Positions 1 through 5,048 of a stretch of 5,048 nucleotides of DNA are shown here, piece by piece (the first letter of the stretch is position 1; each line of letters opens with the position of its first letter). The translations under genes were made by a program, and so were the position numbers. The DNA comes from Acidobacteriota bacterium (lineage in GTDB: Bacteria; Acidobacteriota; Blastocatellia; Pyrinomonadales; Pyrinomonadaceae), in assembly GCA_013696385.1 (NCBI GenBank), contig JACCYR010000388.1, forward strand, positions 1-5,048. The letters run 5' to 3'. The notes under the pieces are model-generated. The model was not told where the DNA came from. It saw only the letters and a program-made list of their open reading frames with translations, and searched no databases.

Positions 1-1
1 G

Positions 2-907
2 ATTCGCCCCGATACTTTAGGTCCGTTTGATTACGAAACCGAAAATTATACGAAATTGCTCTGGGTTGCCGAAGGCGGAACGGCTTATTATGAAGGAATT
101 TTGCTGCGCCGCGCTGATTTAATCAACGATAAAGACATGCTTGAATCAAAGGTTGCGGTTATTAAAGCCTTGCAAAATCGTCCGGGCAGATTTGAAACAA
201 GTTTGGAGGACGCGAGTTTTGATGCGTGGATTAAGTATTACAGGCAGGATGAAAACTCAGTTAACAACCAAATTTCGTATTACGACAAAGGCGAACTAGT
301 CAATTTTTTGCTTGACATCGAAATCCGCACCGCATCAAACGGCGCGAAATCGCTCGACGATGTAATGCGCTATTTGTATAACGAATTTTTCAAAAAAGGC
401 AGAAATTATACACCCGCCGATTATCAGAAAACTACCGAAATGATGGCGGGAAAATCTTTGGACGAGTTTTTCAATAAGTATGTGCGCGGAACAGCGGAAA
501 TTGATTATAATTCGATTTTAAACGGCATCGGCTTAAAACTCACAGTCGAAGGAAGCAACAAAAAGCAAGCGTATCTAGGCGCAGCTTTAGCGGAAAACGA
601 CGGGAAACTAATGGTAAGTTCGATACCTGCCGACACGCCCGCTTATCAGCAAGGTTTGAACACCGCCGACCAAATCGTGGCGATTGACGGAAACCGCGCC
701 AGCCAAACTTTTTTGCAAAGTTATTTAAGCCAGATGAAACTAGGCGACAAAGTGAAATTAACCGTTTTCCGTTTCGACACTTTGCGCGAACTTGACATCA
801 CGCTCGGCGAACAAGCTAATCAGAATTATTCAATTGTGCCAGTAGAAAATCCGACAGACGCGCAAAAACGACTTTATAAGAATTATTTATTGGCGGATTT
901 GAAGTAA
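2..907 (+). CDS. M61-type (glycyl aminopeptidase-like) peptidase with C-terminal PDZ domain, 3' part
   Basis: The reading frame is open from the left edge, so the start and the N-terminal half, including the expected HExxH zinc motif, lie outside the window; 301 residues are visible. Visible residues 3-30 (RPDTLGPFDY, then LLWVAEGGTAYYEG) match the M61 segment after HExxH, where the Glu of W-x-x-E-G (visible residue 24) is the third zinc ligand. The following SFDAWIKYYR, SYYDKGELVNFLLDIEIR and KSLDDVMRYLY blocks are also typical of the family. Residues about 190-270 form a PDZ domain (YLGA start, then GLNTADQIVAIDGNRA), the usual M61 C-terminal module. The family comprises zinc aminopeptidases, often exported, that release N-terminal Gly or Ala; substrate here is unknown. 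The active-site Glu and Tyr pair look intact, so nothing suggests decay. The gene ends in TAA. I am sure of the family, less sure of the activity because HExxH is not visible. Confidence 0.9.
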   Translation: MRPDTLGPFDYETENYTKLLWVAEGGTAYYEGILLRRADLINDKDMLESKVAVIKALQNRPGRFETSLEDASFDAWIKYYRQDENSVNNQISYYDKGELVNFLLDIEIRTASNGAKSLDDVMRYLYNEFFKKGRNYTPADYQKTTEMMAGKSLDEFFNKYVRGTAEIDYNSILNGIGLKLTVEGSNKKQAYLGAALAENDGKLMVSSIPADTPAYQQGLNTADQIVAIDGNRASQTFLQSYLSQMKLGDKVKLTVFRFDTLRELDITLGEQANQNYSIVPVENPTDAQKRLYKNYLLADLK

Positions 908-1169
908 AATTTTACAGGGTTTATAGGGAGTTGGCAGGAAAAGAAGCAATAGTTAGCAGCAAAGTTCTCTACCGCTAAGTGCCTATTGTTTTGTAATCTA
1001 AATTTTAAAGTTTTGAGTTCCAACTAAAGATTGGCTCTTAGCTGGCGAAAAGCTAATCTTTAGTTGGAACTCAAAACGCTTAGCGAAATTTCAATTATCA
1101 AAATTAAGATTACAAAGCACTACTGTTTTTATCTATGTTAATTGTTTTTTAAAATTTTAGAGTGTTGGT
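908..1169. other. AT-rich intergenic spacer between the peptidase and lipoprotein genes
   Basis: No convincing reading frame was found in this 262-bp spacer. Its centre is filled by the palindromic structure described separately. The last 50 bases before the lipoprotein gene are very T/A-rich and must hold its promoter if it is not co-transcribed with the peptidase. TAAAAT at 1150-1155 resembles a -10 box (5 of 6 bases), but no matching -35 box stands at the right distance, so no promoter is claimed. Confidence 0.6.
990..1116. repeat. Composite palindrome: 27-bp inner stem inside 17-bp outer inverted repeats
   Basis: The inner arms are 1010-1036 and 1051-1077. The outer 23 bp of the stem (1010-1032 with 1055-1077) pair perfectly. 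The stem then continues to 27 bp with a single G.U pair, leaving a 14-nt loop. A shorter alternative stem, TTAGCT/AGCTAA (1038-1043 with 1051-1056), competes at the tip. Outside this, TTTGTAATCT at 990-999 is the inverse of 1107-1116; extended inward, 990-1006 and 1100-1116 match at 16 of 17 positions. The left gap between outer and inner arms is 3 nt and the right gap 22 nt, so the element is asymmetric. There is no U-tract after the stem, so it is not a standard intrinsic terminator. A non-autonomous palindromic repeat (REP- or MITE-like), or an mRNA 3'-end stabiliser for the peptidase transcript, would both fit. No copy exists elsewhere in the window. Confidence 0.85.
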
Positions 1170-1181
1170 TTGAAAATTATG
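1159..1181 (+). promoter_or_regulatory. Start region of the lipoprotein gene: weak AGAG site, TTG or ATG start
   Basis: AGAG at 1159-1162 sits 7 nt before TTG 1170, a normal Shine-Dalgarno distance, while it is 16 nt before ATG 1179. The ribosome-binding signal therefore favours the rare TTG start, and codon identity favours ATG. Either choice leaves a complete signal peptide; only three residues (the initial Met-Lys-Ile) differ. The weak site suggests modest translation. Confidence 0.45.
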
Positions 1182-2537
1182 TTTCAGCGAAACTTTGGAA
1201 AGTTTCTTTTATTTACGCTTTTACTCGCGGCTTTCGGTTGCGGGCGGGCAGTTTTCGATAACAAACAAATGGTTGCGCCGCAAACTTTGCGCGATGTTCC
1301 CGCGCTGCGCTTGAACTATCGGTTTGAATCTGATGTTCCTGCGCCGCCCGCGACCAATGAAACTGTGCAATCAGAAGAAAGAAACGCGGCGGTGCAGAGC
1401 GATTTCGACCAGAATCGTCTGCAAGAACTGCTCGATAAAACAATTACTTCGCCAAATAAACAGAGAGTTTTGGCGGTTTATCACAAAGTCGAAGATTTGC
1501 CGTCGGAATTTCGGCTGGATATGTATTCGGCGGACGGAAAACTTTTGCGGAAAATCACGCACGACGGAATGGCAGTTCATTTTCCCGAAACGATTGTCTG
1601 GTCGCCGGATTCCAGCAATGTCGCGTTTGTGGCGATGGTGCGCGTTGGTCAAACCAACGGCGAGCCGACGCAAAGCGAACCGAATCAGACCGAAAAAGAT
1701 GCGAACACCGCGCCAAGTCCCGAAGCCAACGCCAATACTGAATTAACTACAAACAGCGAAAATACAAATACTGCGCCGCCTGCTAATACAGCACCGGAAG
1801 GCGAAGCACCGAAAGCCATTTTGACATTTCGCACCGAGCAAATTTACACAGCGGACGCAAACGGCAATGATGTCAAACCGCTGACGCAAAACGAAGGTTT
1901 AATTTATTTTTATTTTGTCTGGTCGCCGGACAGTTCAATGCTGGTGTCGCTCGCGGCAACTTATCAGGAATGGAATTTTCTGAAATACCAAGCTGATGGC
2001 AAAGGAGAATTATTCATCCCGATGGGTAGACCGCGCCTAGTCGAAAAAAACGGGCGTGAACGACGGCTTGATGATAATTTAACGGCGGTTCATCCGGTTT
2101 GGTCGCCCGATTCGGCAAAAATCGCCGCTGCTTTTAATACGCAAACCAGGATTTACGACGCGATTGGCGATGCGCCGACACAAGCCGCGATTCCGCTTCG
2201 TAATCAACTACTTATTTCTTCAAAAGCGTTTGACGAACAACTGCAAAAACAGGAACAAGGAAACGCAAACATCGAAGCGAACACCGAACCGAACGCAAAT
2301 GCAAATGCAAATCAAGCGGCAAACGTAACGCCGAATCAGCCGCTCGGCACTTTGCCCGACGAAAGCACTCTGGTTTCATTTAACCCGATAATCAATCTTG
2401 AATGGACGCAAGACAGTATGCTTTATTTGCAAACAGGTTACATTAAGCAGATGAAAAACGAAACCGACAGCGCAAGAAGTTACCTGCGCTGGCATCGCTT
2501 GATTTTCAGCCCGCAAGCGGTTGCGCTTGGAAACTAA
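1170..2537 (+). CDS. Lipoprotein with TolB-like (PD40) beta-propeller motifs and Asn-rich inserts
   Basis: The 455-residue product starts with a lipoprotein signal: basic residues, a hydrophobic run (FLLFTLLLAAFG) and Cys24 as the probable lipidated residue. The box AFGC is slightly non-canonical at -3. PD40 blade motifs, as in the TolB propeller, occur at W144 (WSPDSSNVAFVA), W251 (WSPDSSMLVSLA) and W311 (WSPDSAKIAAAF), with a degenerate fourth at W412 (WTQDSMLYLQT). Inserts rich in Asn, Ala, Thr, Pro and Glu fill residues about 161-214 and 357-393. Only three or four blades are recognisable, fewer than a closed propeller needs; the others are probably divergent. It is probably anchored in the envelope and facing the periplasm; ligand or partner is unknown. 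An in-frame TAG at 1158 limits the start to TTG 1170 or ATG 1179. The DinB-like gene follows after 17 bp. An assignment as TolB itself is not supported: the N-terminal TolB domain is absent and no tol/pal genes are nearby. Confidence 0.85.
   Translation: MKIMFQRNFGKFLLFTLLLAAFGCGRAVFDNKQMVAPQTLRDVPALRLNYRFESDVPAPPATNETVQSEERNAAVQSDFDQNRLQELLDKTITSPNKQRVLAVYHKVEDLPSEFRLDMYSADGKLLRKITHDGMAVHFPETIVWSPDSSNVAFVAMVRVGQTNGEPTQSEPNQTEKDANTAPSPEANANTELTTNSENTNTAPPANTAPEGEAPKAILTFRTEQIYTADANGNDVKPLTQNEGLIYFYFVWSPDSSMLVSLAATYQEWNFLKYQADGKGELFIPMGRPRLVEKNGRERRLDDNLTAVHPVWSPDSAKIAAAFNTQTRIYDAIGDAPTQAAIPLRNQLLISSKAFDEQLQKQEQGNANIEANTEPNANANANQAANVTPNQPLGTLPDESTLVSFNPIINLEWTQDSMLYLQTGYIKQMKNETDSARSYLRWHRLIFSPQAVALGN
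1650..1811 (+). other. Low-complexity insert 1 in the lipoprotein (Asn/Thr/Pro/Glu-rich)
   Basis: Residues about 161-214 lie between the first and second PD40 motifs, directly after the beta-strand VAFVAMVRVG. They contain almost no hydrophobic residues apart from Ala and Pro and many Asn, Thr, Glu and Ser. The region is probably a flexible solvent-exposed loop extending from a propeller blade. Confidence 0.75.
2238..2348 (+). other. Low-complexity insert 2 in the lipoprotein, with (GCAAAT)3 tandem repeat
   Basis: Residues about 357-393 are again Asn-, Ala- and Gln-rich. At 2295-2312 three perfect tandem copies of the hexamer GCAAAT encode Ala-Asn three times. Just before it, ACCGAA-type units (2283-2294) form a short related run. 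Hexamer slippage here would change loop length without shifting the frame. Confidence 0.75.
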
Positions 2538-2543
2538 AATTTT

Positions 2544-2557
2544 AGGAAAAAACTATG
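2544..2557 (+). promoter_or_regulatory. Ribosome-binding site of the DinB-like gene
   Basis: AGGA at 2544-2547 lies 7 nt upstream of ATG 2555. It is within the 17-bp gap after the lipoprotein stop codon (2535-2537), which fixes the start and supports co-transcription with the upstream gene. Confidence 0.7.
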
Positions 2558-3091
2558 AACAACCAAACAATTACCGATATTTATGCGACAAACGATAAAG
2601 TCCGCGAGCAATTTAAACAAATGATTGTAGATTTGCCCGATAAGCAGGCGAATTTTTTGCCCGAAGGCGAGAAATGGTCAATCGCTCAATTAGTCGAGCA
2701 TATTTCAATTGTCGAAGAAGGAATGGCGAAAATTTCCGCCAAACTTTTGACGCAGGCGCAAGCCACAGGGAAAAAATCGGACGGCAGAGCAAATTTGACG
2801 GAAAATTTTGTAACAAAAGCCATTGAAGCGAGAAGCCAAAAGTTTGAAGCACCCGACATGGTTCGTCCGAGCGGCAAACAGACAATCGCAGAATCGCTGG
2901 CGAAAATGGAAGAAAACCGAAAAAGACTCAAAGAATTGCGTCCGCTTTTCGAGTCGGTTGAATGTTCCGACTTCAAATTTCCGCATCCGTTTATGGGCGA
3001 ACTCAACGCTAGCGAATGGCTCGCGCTGATCGGCGGACACGAAGCCCGCCACCTTCGACAAATCGAAAGTATCTTAAAAAAAGCGGAATAA
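2555..3091 (+). CDS. DinB/YfiT superfamily putative metalloenzyme
   Basis: The 178-residue product has the length and layout of the DinB four-helix bundle. The first conserved block, KWSIAQLVEHISIVEEG, supplies His49. The last block, GGHEARHLRQIESI, supplies His162 and His166. These three histidines are the family's usual divalent-metal site, so the protein should be catalytically competent. Known relatives include bacillithiol S-transferases, mycothiol-dependent maleylpyruvate isomerase and YfiT-type hydrolases. Many members are thiol transferases, but the actual substrate cannot be read from the sequence. No signal peptide is visible, so the protein should be cytoplasmic, unlike the lipoprotein encoded 17 bp upstream. 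The name DinB here means the metalloenzyme family and not DNA polymerase IV. Family assignment is firm; function is open. Confidence 0.9.
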   Translation: MNNQTITDIYATNDKVREQFKQMIVDLPDKQANFLPEGEKWSIAQLVEHISIVEEGMAKISAKLLTQAQATGKKSDGRANLTENFVTKAIEARSQKFEAPDMVRPSGKQTIAESLAKMEENRKRLKELRPLFESVECSDFKFPHPFMGELNASEWLALIGGHEARHLRQIESILKKAE

Positions 3092-3127
3092 AAAAGCTCA
3101 AGCGTTTTGAGATAACTCCTGGTTATC
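3090..3127. terminator. Weak tandem hairpins behind the DinB-like gene; possible - strand terminator
   Basis: CTCAA (3097-3101) pairs with TTGAG (3107-3111) over a 5-nt loop, and GATAAC (3111-3116) pairs with GTTATC (3122-3127) over a 5-nt loop. Read on the - strand, the first stem is followed by C and six T (3095-3090), the form of an intrinsic terminator for transcripts arriving from the membrane-protein gene. On the + strand no U-tract follows. The stem is only 5 bp, so efficiency is doubtful. Confidence 0.35.
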
Positions 3128-3295
3128 AAAGTTTTGAAGATATTGCCCGCAAAATGAGGTAAAGACGCTAAAAAATAAAGCGAAAGTAATGACAATTACT
3201 CCTTATTTCATAGTGTTTCGCGTACTAGCGCGGGCAAAAAAATTCTTAAAGTTTTATAACAAGTAACTTAGGTTAAATTACACTAGTAAAGCAAA
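3092..3295. other. Convergent intergenic spacer with several small inverted repeats
   Basis: Both flanking genes end here. Besides the hairpins listed separately, the spacer has AGTAAT/ATTACT (3185-3190 with 3195-3200, 4-nt loop), CGCG/CGCG (3219-3222 with 3229-3232), and the 8-bp pair TTGCCCGC/GCGGGCAA (3143-3150 with 3230-3237), which could close a larger branched structure. I see no gene in it and no riboswitch class I can name. Confidence 0.5.
3263..3281 (-). terminator. Possible terminator hairpin after the membrane-protein gene
   Basis: On the - strand GTAATTTA and TAAGTTAC form an 8-bp stem with one G.U pair and a 3-nt loop, beginning 15 nt past the TAA stop. The sequence after it (TTGTTATAAAA) is only partly T-rich and the stem is almost all A/T, so this is a candidate at best. 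The hairpin at 3097-3111 with its six-T run may act as a second, distal stop. Confidence 0.3.
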
Positions 3296-4213
3296 TTATT
3301 TCTTATCGGAAGAAGTTTCGCCGTCTGCTTTAATGATTAAGTTCTTGACCTCGGATGGCGGCGGATACAAAGAGAAATTGTTATAGATGTATGCCAATCC
3401 GAGACTTAAAATTGCCGCCGCAACGCCCAGACCGACGTTATAAAAAGGCGGTGCGGTCAGCGCGAGCCGGATAAGCACGGTGGCAACGGCAAAGCCGGAG
3501 TTGCGGAAGACGACGCTGTAAGTCGAGTTGTAGCGCAACGAAATTAAGACCAGTAAAATATCGCTGAAGATTAAAACAGTGTAGAAAACCTCGAAAAATT
3601 GATAAGTCGCGCCGCCGGTTAGCCATCTCCAAGCATCATAGGCGGCGATTGCCGCGAAAATTATCAATAAAAACAATGCAATTAATTTTTTCGTCGTTAC
3701 AAAGTTCGCCAATTCTGCCGCGTCGAGCGTAATCGGGCGGTGTTTCTGGAGAGTATAAAAAAGCCTTAAAAGCCCGAAAACCAATACTGCGCCGAGTGCG
3801 TCCGACAGCATTACCGGAACAAAAGTAGCCACCTGTGTCCACTCAATCGGTTCGGTAAAATGGACGAATTCTTTAAAAGATTGGCGCAGCAAAATCAAAG
3901 AAAGAATTTCAAATTGTTTGCCCATTGCGTTGGCGACGGAACCGGGCAGAATGAAGATTAAACTTAATACTTCGAGCGTTAAAAGCAAATTAAAAGCGAT
4001 ATTAACCGCGTAGAAATGATTGGTTGGAATATTTTGGAGAAATCCCGGCAGAAGATTTTGCCGCGCCGCTTCAATCACACAAAGCGAAACGAGAAAAGCC
4101 GCGACCAGCAGATTGGCTTTCCAACGTTGAACCGGCAGGCTTTCCCACCAGTTAAATAAACCATCGTAGGCATTAATAATTGCAGACAAAATTTTTCTGA
4201 CCAAATTTTTCAC
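3296..4213 (-). CDS. Multi-pass membrane protein of unknown function, coupled to pntB
   Basis: I do not recognise this 305-residue family. About seven hydrophobic segments can be seen, near residues 33-50, 67-90, 129-152, 176-194, 205-226, 238-253 and 257-278. The N-terminus (residues 1-32) is amphipathic with Trp22-Trp23, and the C-terminal 25 residues are hydrophilic and end in SSDKK. Single acidic residues sit inside or at the edge of four membrane segments (Glu48, Glu81, Asp138, Asp219), with Arg150, Arg227 and Arg249 near helix ends. Residues 98-116 form an amphipathic stretch (KQFEILSLILLRQSF). No signal peptidase site or known catalytic motif is visible. The gene begins 2 nt after the pntB stop if GTG 4213 is used, or 11 nt after it if TTG 4204 is used, so it is almost surely in the same mRNA. 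An inner-membrane role related to ion or proton handling is possible but only inferred from position. Confidence 0.8.
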   Translation of the reverse strand: MKNLVRKILSAIINAYDGLFNWWESLPVQRWKANLLVAAFLVSLCVIEAARQNLLPGFLQNIPTNHFYAVNIAFNLLLTLEVLSLIFILPGSVANAMGKQFEILSLILLRQSFKEFVHFTEPIEWTQVATFVPVMLSDALGAVLVFGLLRLFYTLQKHRPITLDAAELANFVTTKKLIALFLLIIFAAIAAYDAWRWLTGGATYQFFEVFYTVLIFSDILLVLISLRYNSTYSVVFRNSGFAVATVLIRLALTAPPFYNVGLGVAAAILSLGLAYIYNNFSLYPPPSEVKNLIIKADGETSSDKK

Positions 4214-4216
4214 CTT
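4202..4216 (-). promoter_or_regulatory. Start region of the membrane-protein gene: GTG overlapping a strong Shine-Dalgarno
   Basis: Read on the - strand, the pntB stop TGA is followed by AGGTGAAAAATTTG. The GTG codon (4213-4211) is itself part of AAGGTGA, a near-perfect Shine-Dalgarno sequence. That site stands 5 nt before an in-frame TTG (4204-4202). A ribosome bound to AAGGTGA would therefore start at TTG, giving a protein three residues shorter that begins Met-Val-Arg-Lys. If GTG is used, initiation would depend on translational coupling to pntB termination. Confidence 0.6.
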
Positions 4217-5048
4217 CAGGTTTGTTGAACCGCGCTTGTCAATTTCGATAAAGATTCTTTCGCATCGCCATACAGCATCGCCGTGTTCGGTTTGAAAAAC
4301 AATGGATTTTCGATACCGGAAAAACCTTTGCCCTGTCCGCGTTTGAGAACAATCACCGCGCCAGCGCGGTCAACTTCGATAATCGGCATTCCGGCAATCG
4401 CGCTTTTGGGATTATCCCGCGCGTCGGGATTTACCGTGTCGTTTGCGCCGACGACGACGGCGACATCGGTTGTCGGCATTTCGGGATTGACTTGTTCGAG
4501 TTCATAAAGCAGCGAATACGGCACGTTGGCTTCGGCAAGCAGCACGTTCATATGTCCGGGCATTCTTCCCGCAACCGGATGAATCGCGTATTTGACCGAA
4601 ACGCCGCGCTTTTCAAGCGTGTCCGCCAATTCGCGCAAAGCGTGCTGCGCCTGCGCCGTCGCCATTCCGTAACCGGGAACGAAAACAACTTGATGCGCGT
4701 AAGCAAGTTGCACGGCGACATCATCGAGCGAAATCTCACGCATCGTTCCTTCAACTTGCGTCGCTTCGGTTTTCGCCGAACCGAACGCTCCGAATAGAAC
4801 ATTTGTTATCGAACGATTCATCGCGCGGCACATCAAAATCGAAAGAATAAAACCGGAAAAACCGTCGAGCGTCCCGGCGATAATCAGAACTTTATTATTG
4901 AGCGCAAAACCCGTCGCGGCGGAAGCGAGTCCGGCGTAAGAATTCATCAAAGACATCACGACCGGCATATCAGCCGCGCCAATCGGCATCACGAGCAGCA
5001 CGCCGAACAAAAATGCCATTCCGACCATCACGTAAAAAAGCGTTCCGA
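4216..5048 (-). CDS. pntB: NAD(P) transhydrogenase subunit beta, C-terminal part
   Basis: PntB carries membrane domain II and the NADP(H)-binding domain III of the proton-translocating transhydrogenase, which uses the proton gradient to reduce NADP+ with NADH. The frame is open to the right edge; 276 of roughly 460 residues are visible. The first ~85 are the end of domain II, with GAADMPVVMSLMNSYAG and MCRAMNRSI matching the well-known E. coli pattern. A variable linker follows. Domain III shows the fingerprint GYGMATAQAQ (visible residues 125-134), HPVAGRMPGHMNVLLAEA (from 156), GANDTVNP (200-207), AGMPIIEV, the Lys-Arg pair (235-236) that in the family contacts the NADP 2'-phosphate, and ENPLFFKPNTAMLYGDAK. 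All key blocks are intact, so the enzyme should be functional. The alpha subunit gene(s) pntA would be expected beyond the right edge. The stop codon nearly touches the next gene. Confidence 0.97.
   Translation of the reverse strand, partial: GTLFYVMVGMAFLFGVLLVMPIGAADMPVVMSLMNSYAGLASAATGFALNNKVLIIAGTLDGFSGFILSILMCRAMNRSITNVLFGAFGSAKTEATQVEGTMREISLDDVAVQLAYAHQVVFVPGYGMATAQAQHALRELADTLEKRGVSVKYAIHPVAGRMPGHMNVLLAEANVPYSLLYELEQVNPEMPTTDVAVVVGANDTVNPDARDNPKSAIAGMPIIEVDRAGAVIVLKRGQGKGFSGIENPLFFKPNTAMLYGDAKESLSKLTSAVQQT

Noticed and set aside
1010..1085. The palindrome as an integron attC site.
   Set aside because: attC sites have imperfect arms with extrahelical bases and recognisable core sites. 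Here the arms are perfectly paired for 23 bp, no integrase is present, and the neighbours are ordinary housekeeping-like genes.
1110..1155. A sigma-70-like promoter before the lipoprotein gene (TTACAA 1110-1115 with TATGTT 1134-1139, or TAAAAT 1150-1155).
   Set aside because: The -35 match is only about half, and the region is so AT-rich that -10-like words are expected by chance.
1070..3111. CTCAAAACGCTT at 1070-1081 occurs inverted at 3100-3111, next to hairpins in both places, which might mean a shared repeat family.
   Set aside because: A 12-base match somewhere in 5 kb on either strand is about what chance gives, and the flanking sequences do not align further.
2686..3195. A long - strand open frame (169 codons) opposite the DinB-like gene, starting with a hydrophobic stretch.
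   Set aside because: It is fully antisense to most of a gene with clear family motifs, has no ribosome-binding site of note, and its residue make-up is that of a shadow frame.
3143..3237. A riboswitch, suggested by GACGCTAAA and GCGAAAG near 3164-3186.
   Set aside because: The conserved cores of the c-di-GMP or other familiar classes do not fit, and the location is between two gene 3' ends rather than in a leader.
4283..4797. Open frames on the + strand opposite pntB.
   Set aside because: They lie wholly inside the well-conserved pntB coding sequence and are explained by its codon pattern.

Overview
This window looks like a chromosomal stretch from a free-living Gram-negative bacterium of middling GC, with AT-rich spacers. 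The best guess at a group is Acidobacteriota, class Blastocatellia (Pyrinomonadaceae-like). This rests on the Asn/Ala/Thr-rich low-complexity inserts in the TolB-like lipoprotein and on the M61 peptidase with a C-terminal PDZ domain. It is an inference from protein style, not a marker-based assignment.

The layout is convergent. On the + strand come the 3' part of an M61-type peptidase gene with a PDZ domain (2-907) and a 262-bp spacer dominated by a large palindrome (about 990-1116). Next are a lipoprotein with TolB/PD40-type beta-propeller motifs (1170-2537) and, 17 bp later, a DinB/YfiT-like protein with an intact metal-binding histidine triad (2555-3091). The lipoprotein and DinB genes probably share a transcript. 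On the - strand, entering from the right edge, is the C-terminal part of pntB, the membrane/NADP(H)-binding subunit of proton-translocating transhydrogenase (4216-5048). It is followed almost without a gap by an unrecognised multi-pass membrane protein (3296-4213). These two are almost certainly translationally linked. A 204-bp spacer (3092-3295) with several weak hairpins separates the two converging units.

The M61 peptidase and the lipoprotein are likely envelope proteins and DinB is a soluble putative metalloenzyme; no joint pathway can be read from the sequence. On the - strand, PntB couples the proton gradient to NADPH formation, and the membrane protein behind it is the most interesting gene of unknown function. 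I found no tRNA, rRNA, CRISPR array, insertion sequence, integrase or toxin-antitoxin pair. No clear new multi-gene system is visible. The items worth a second look are the composite palindrome, the pntB-coupled membrane protein and its ambiguous start, and the low-complexity inserts in the propeller protein.
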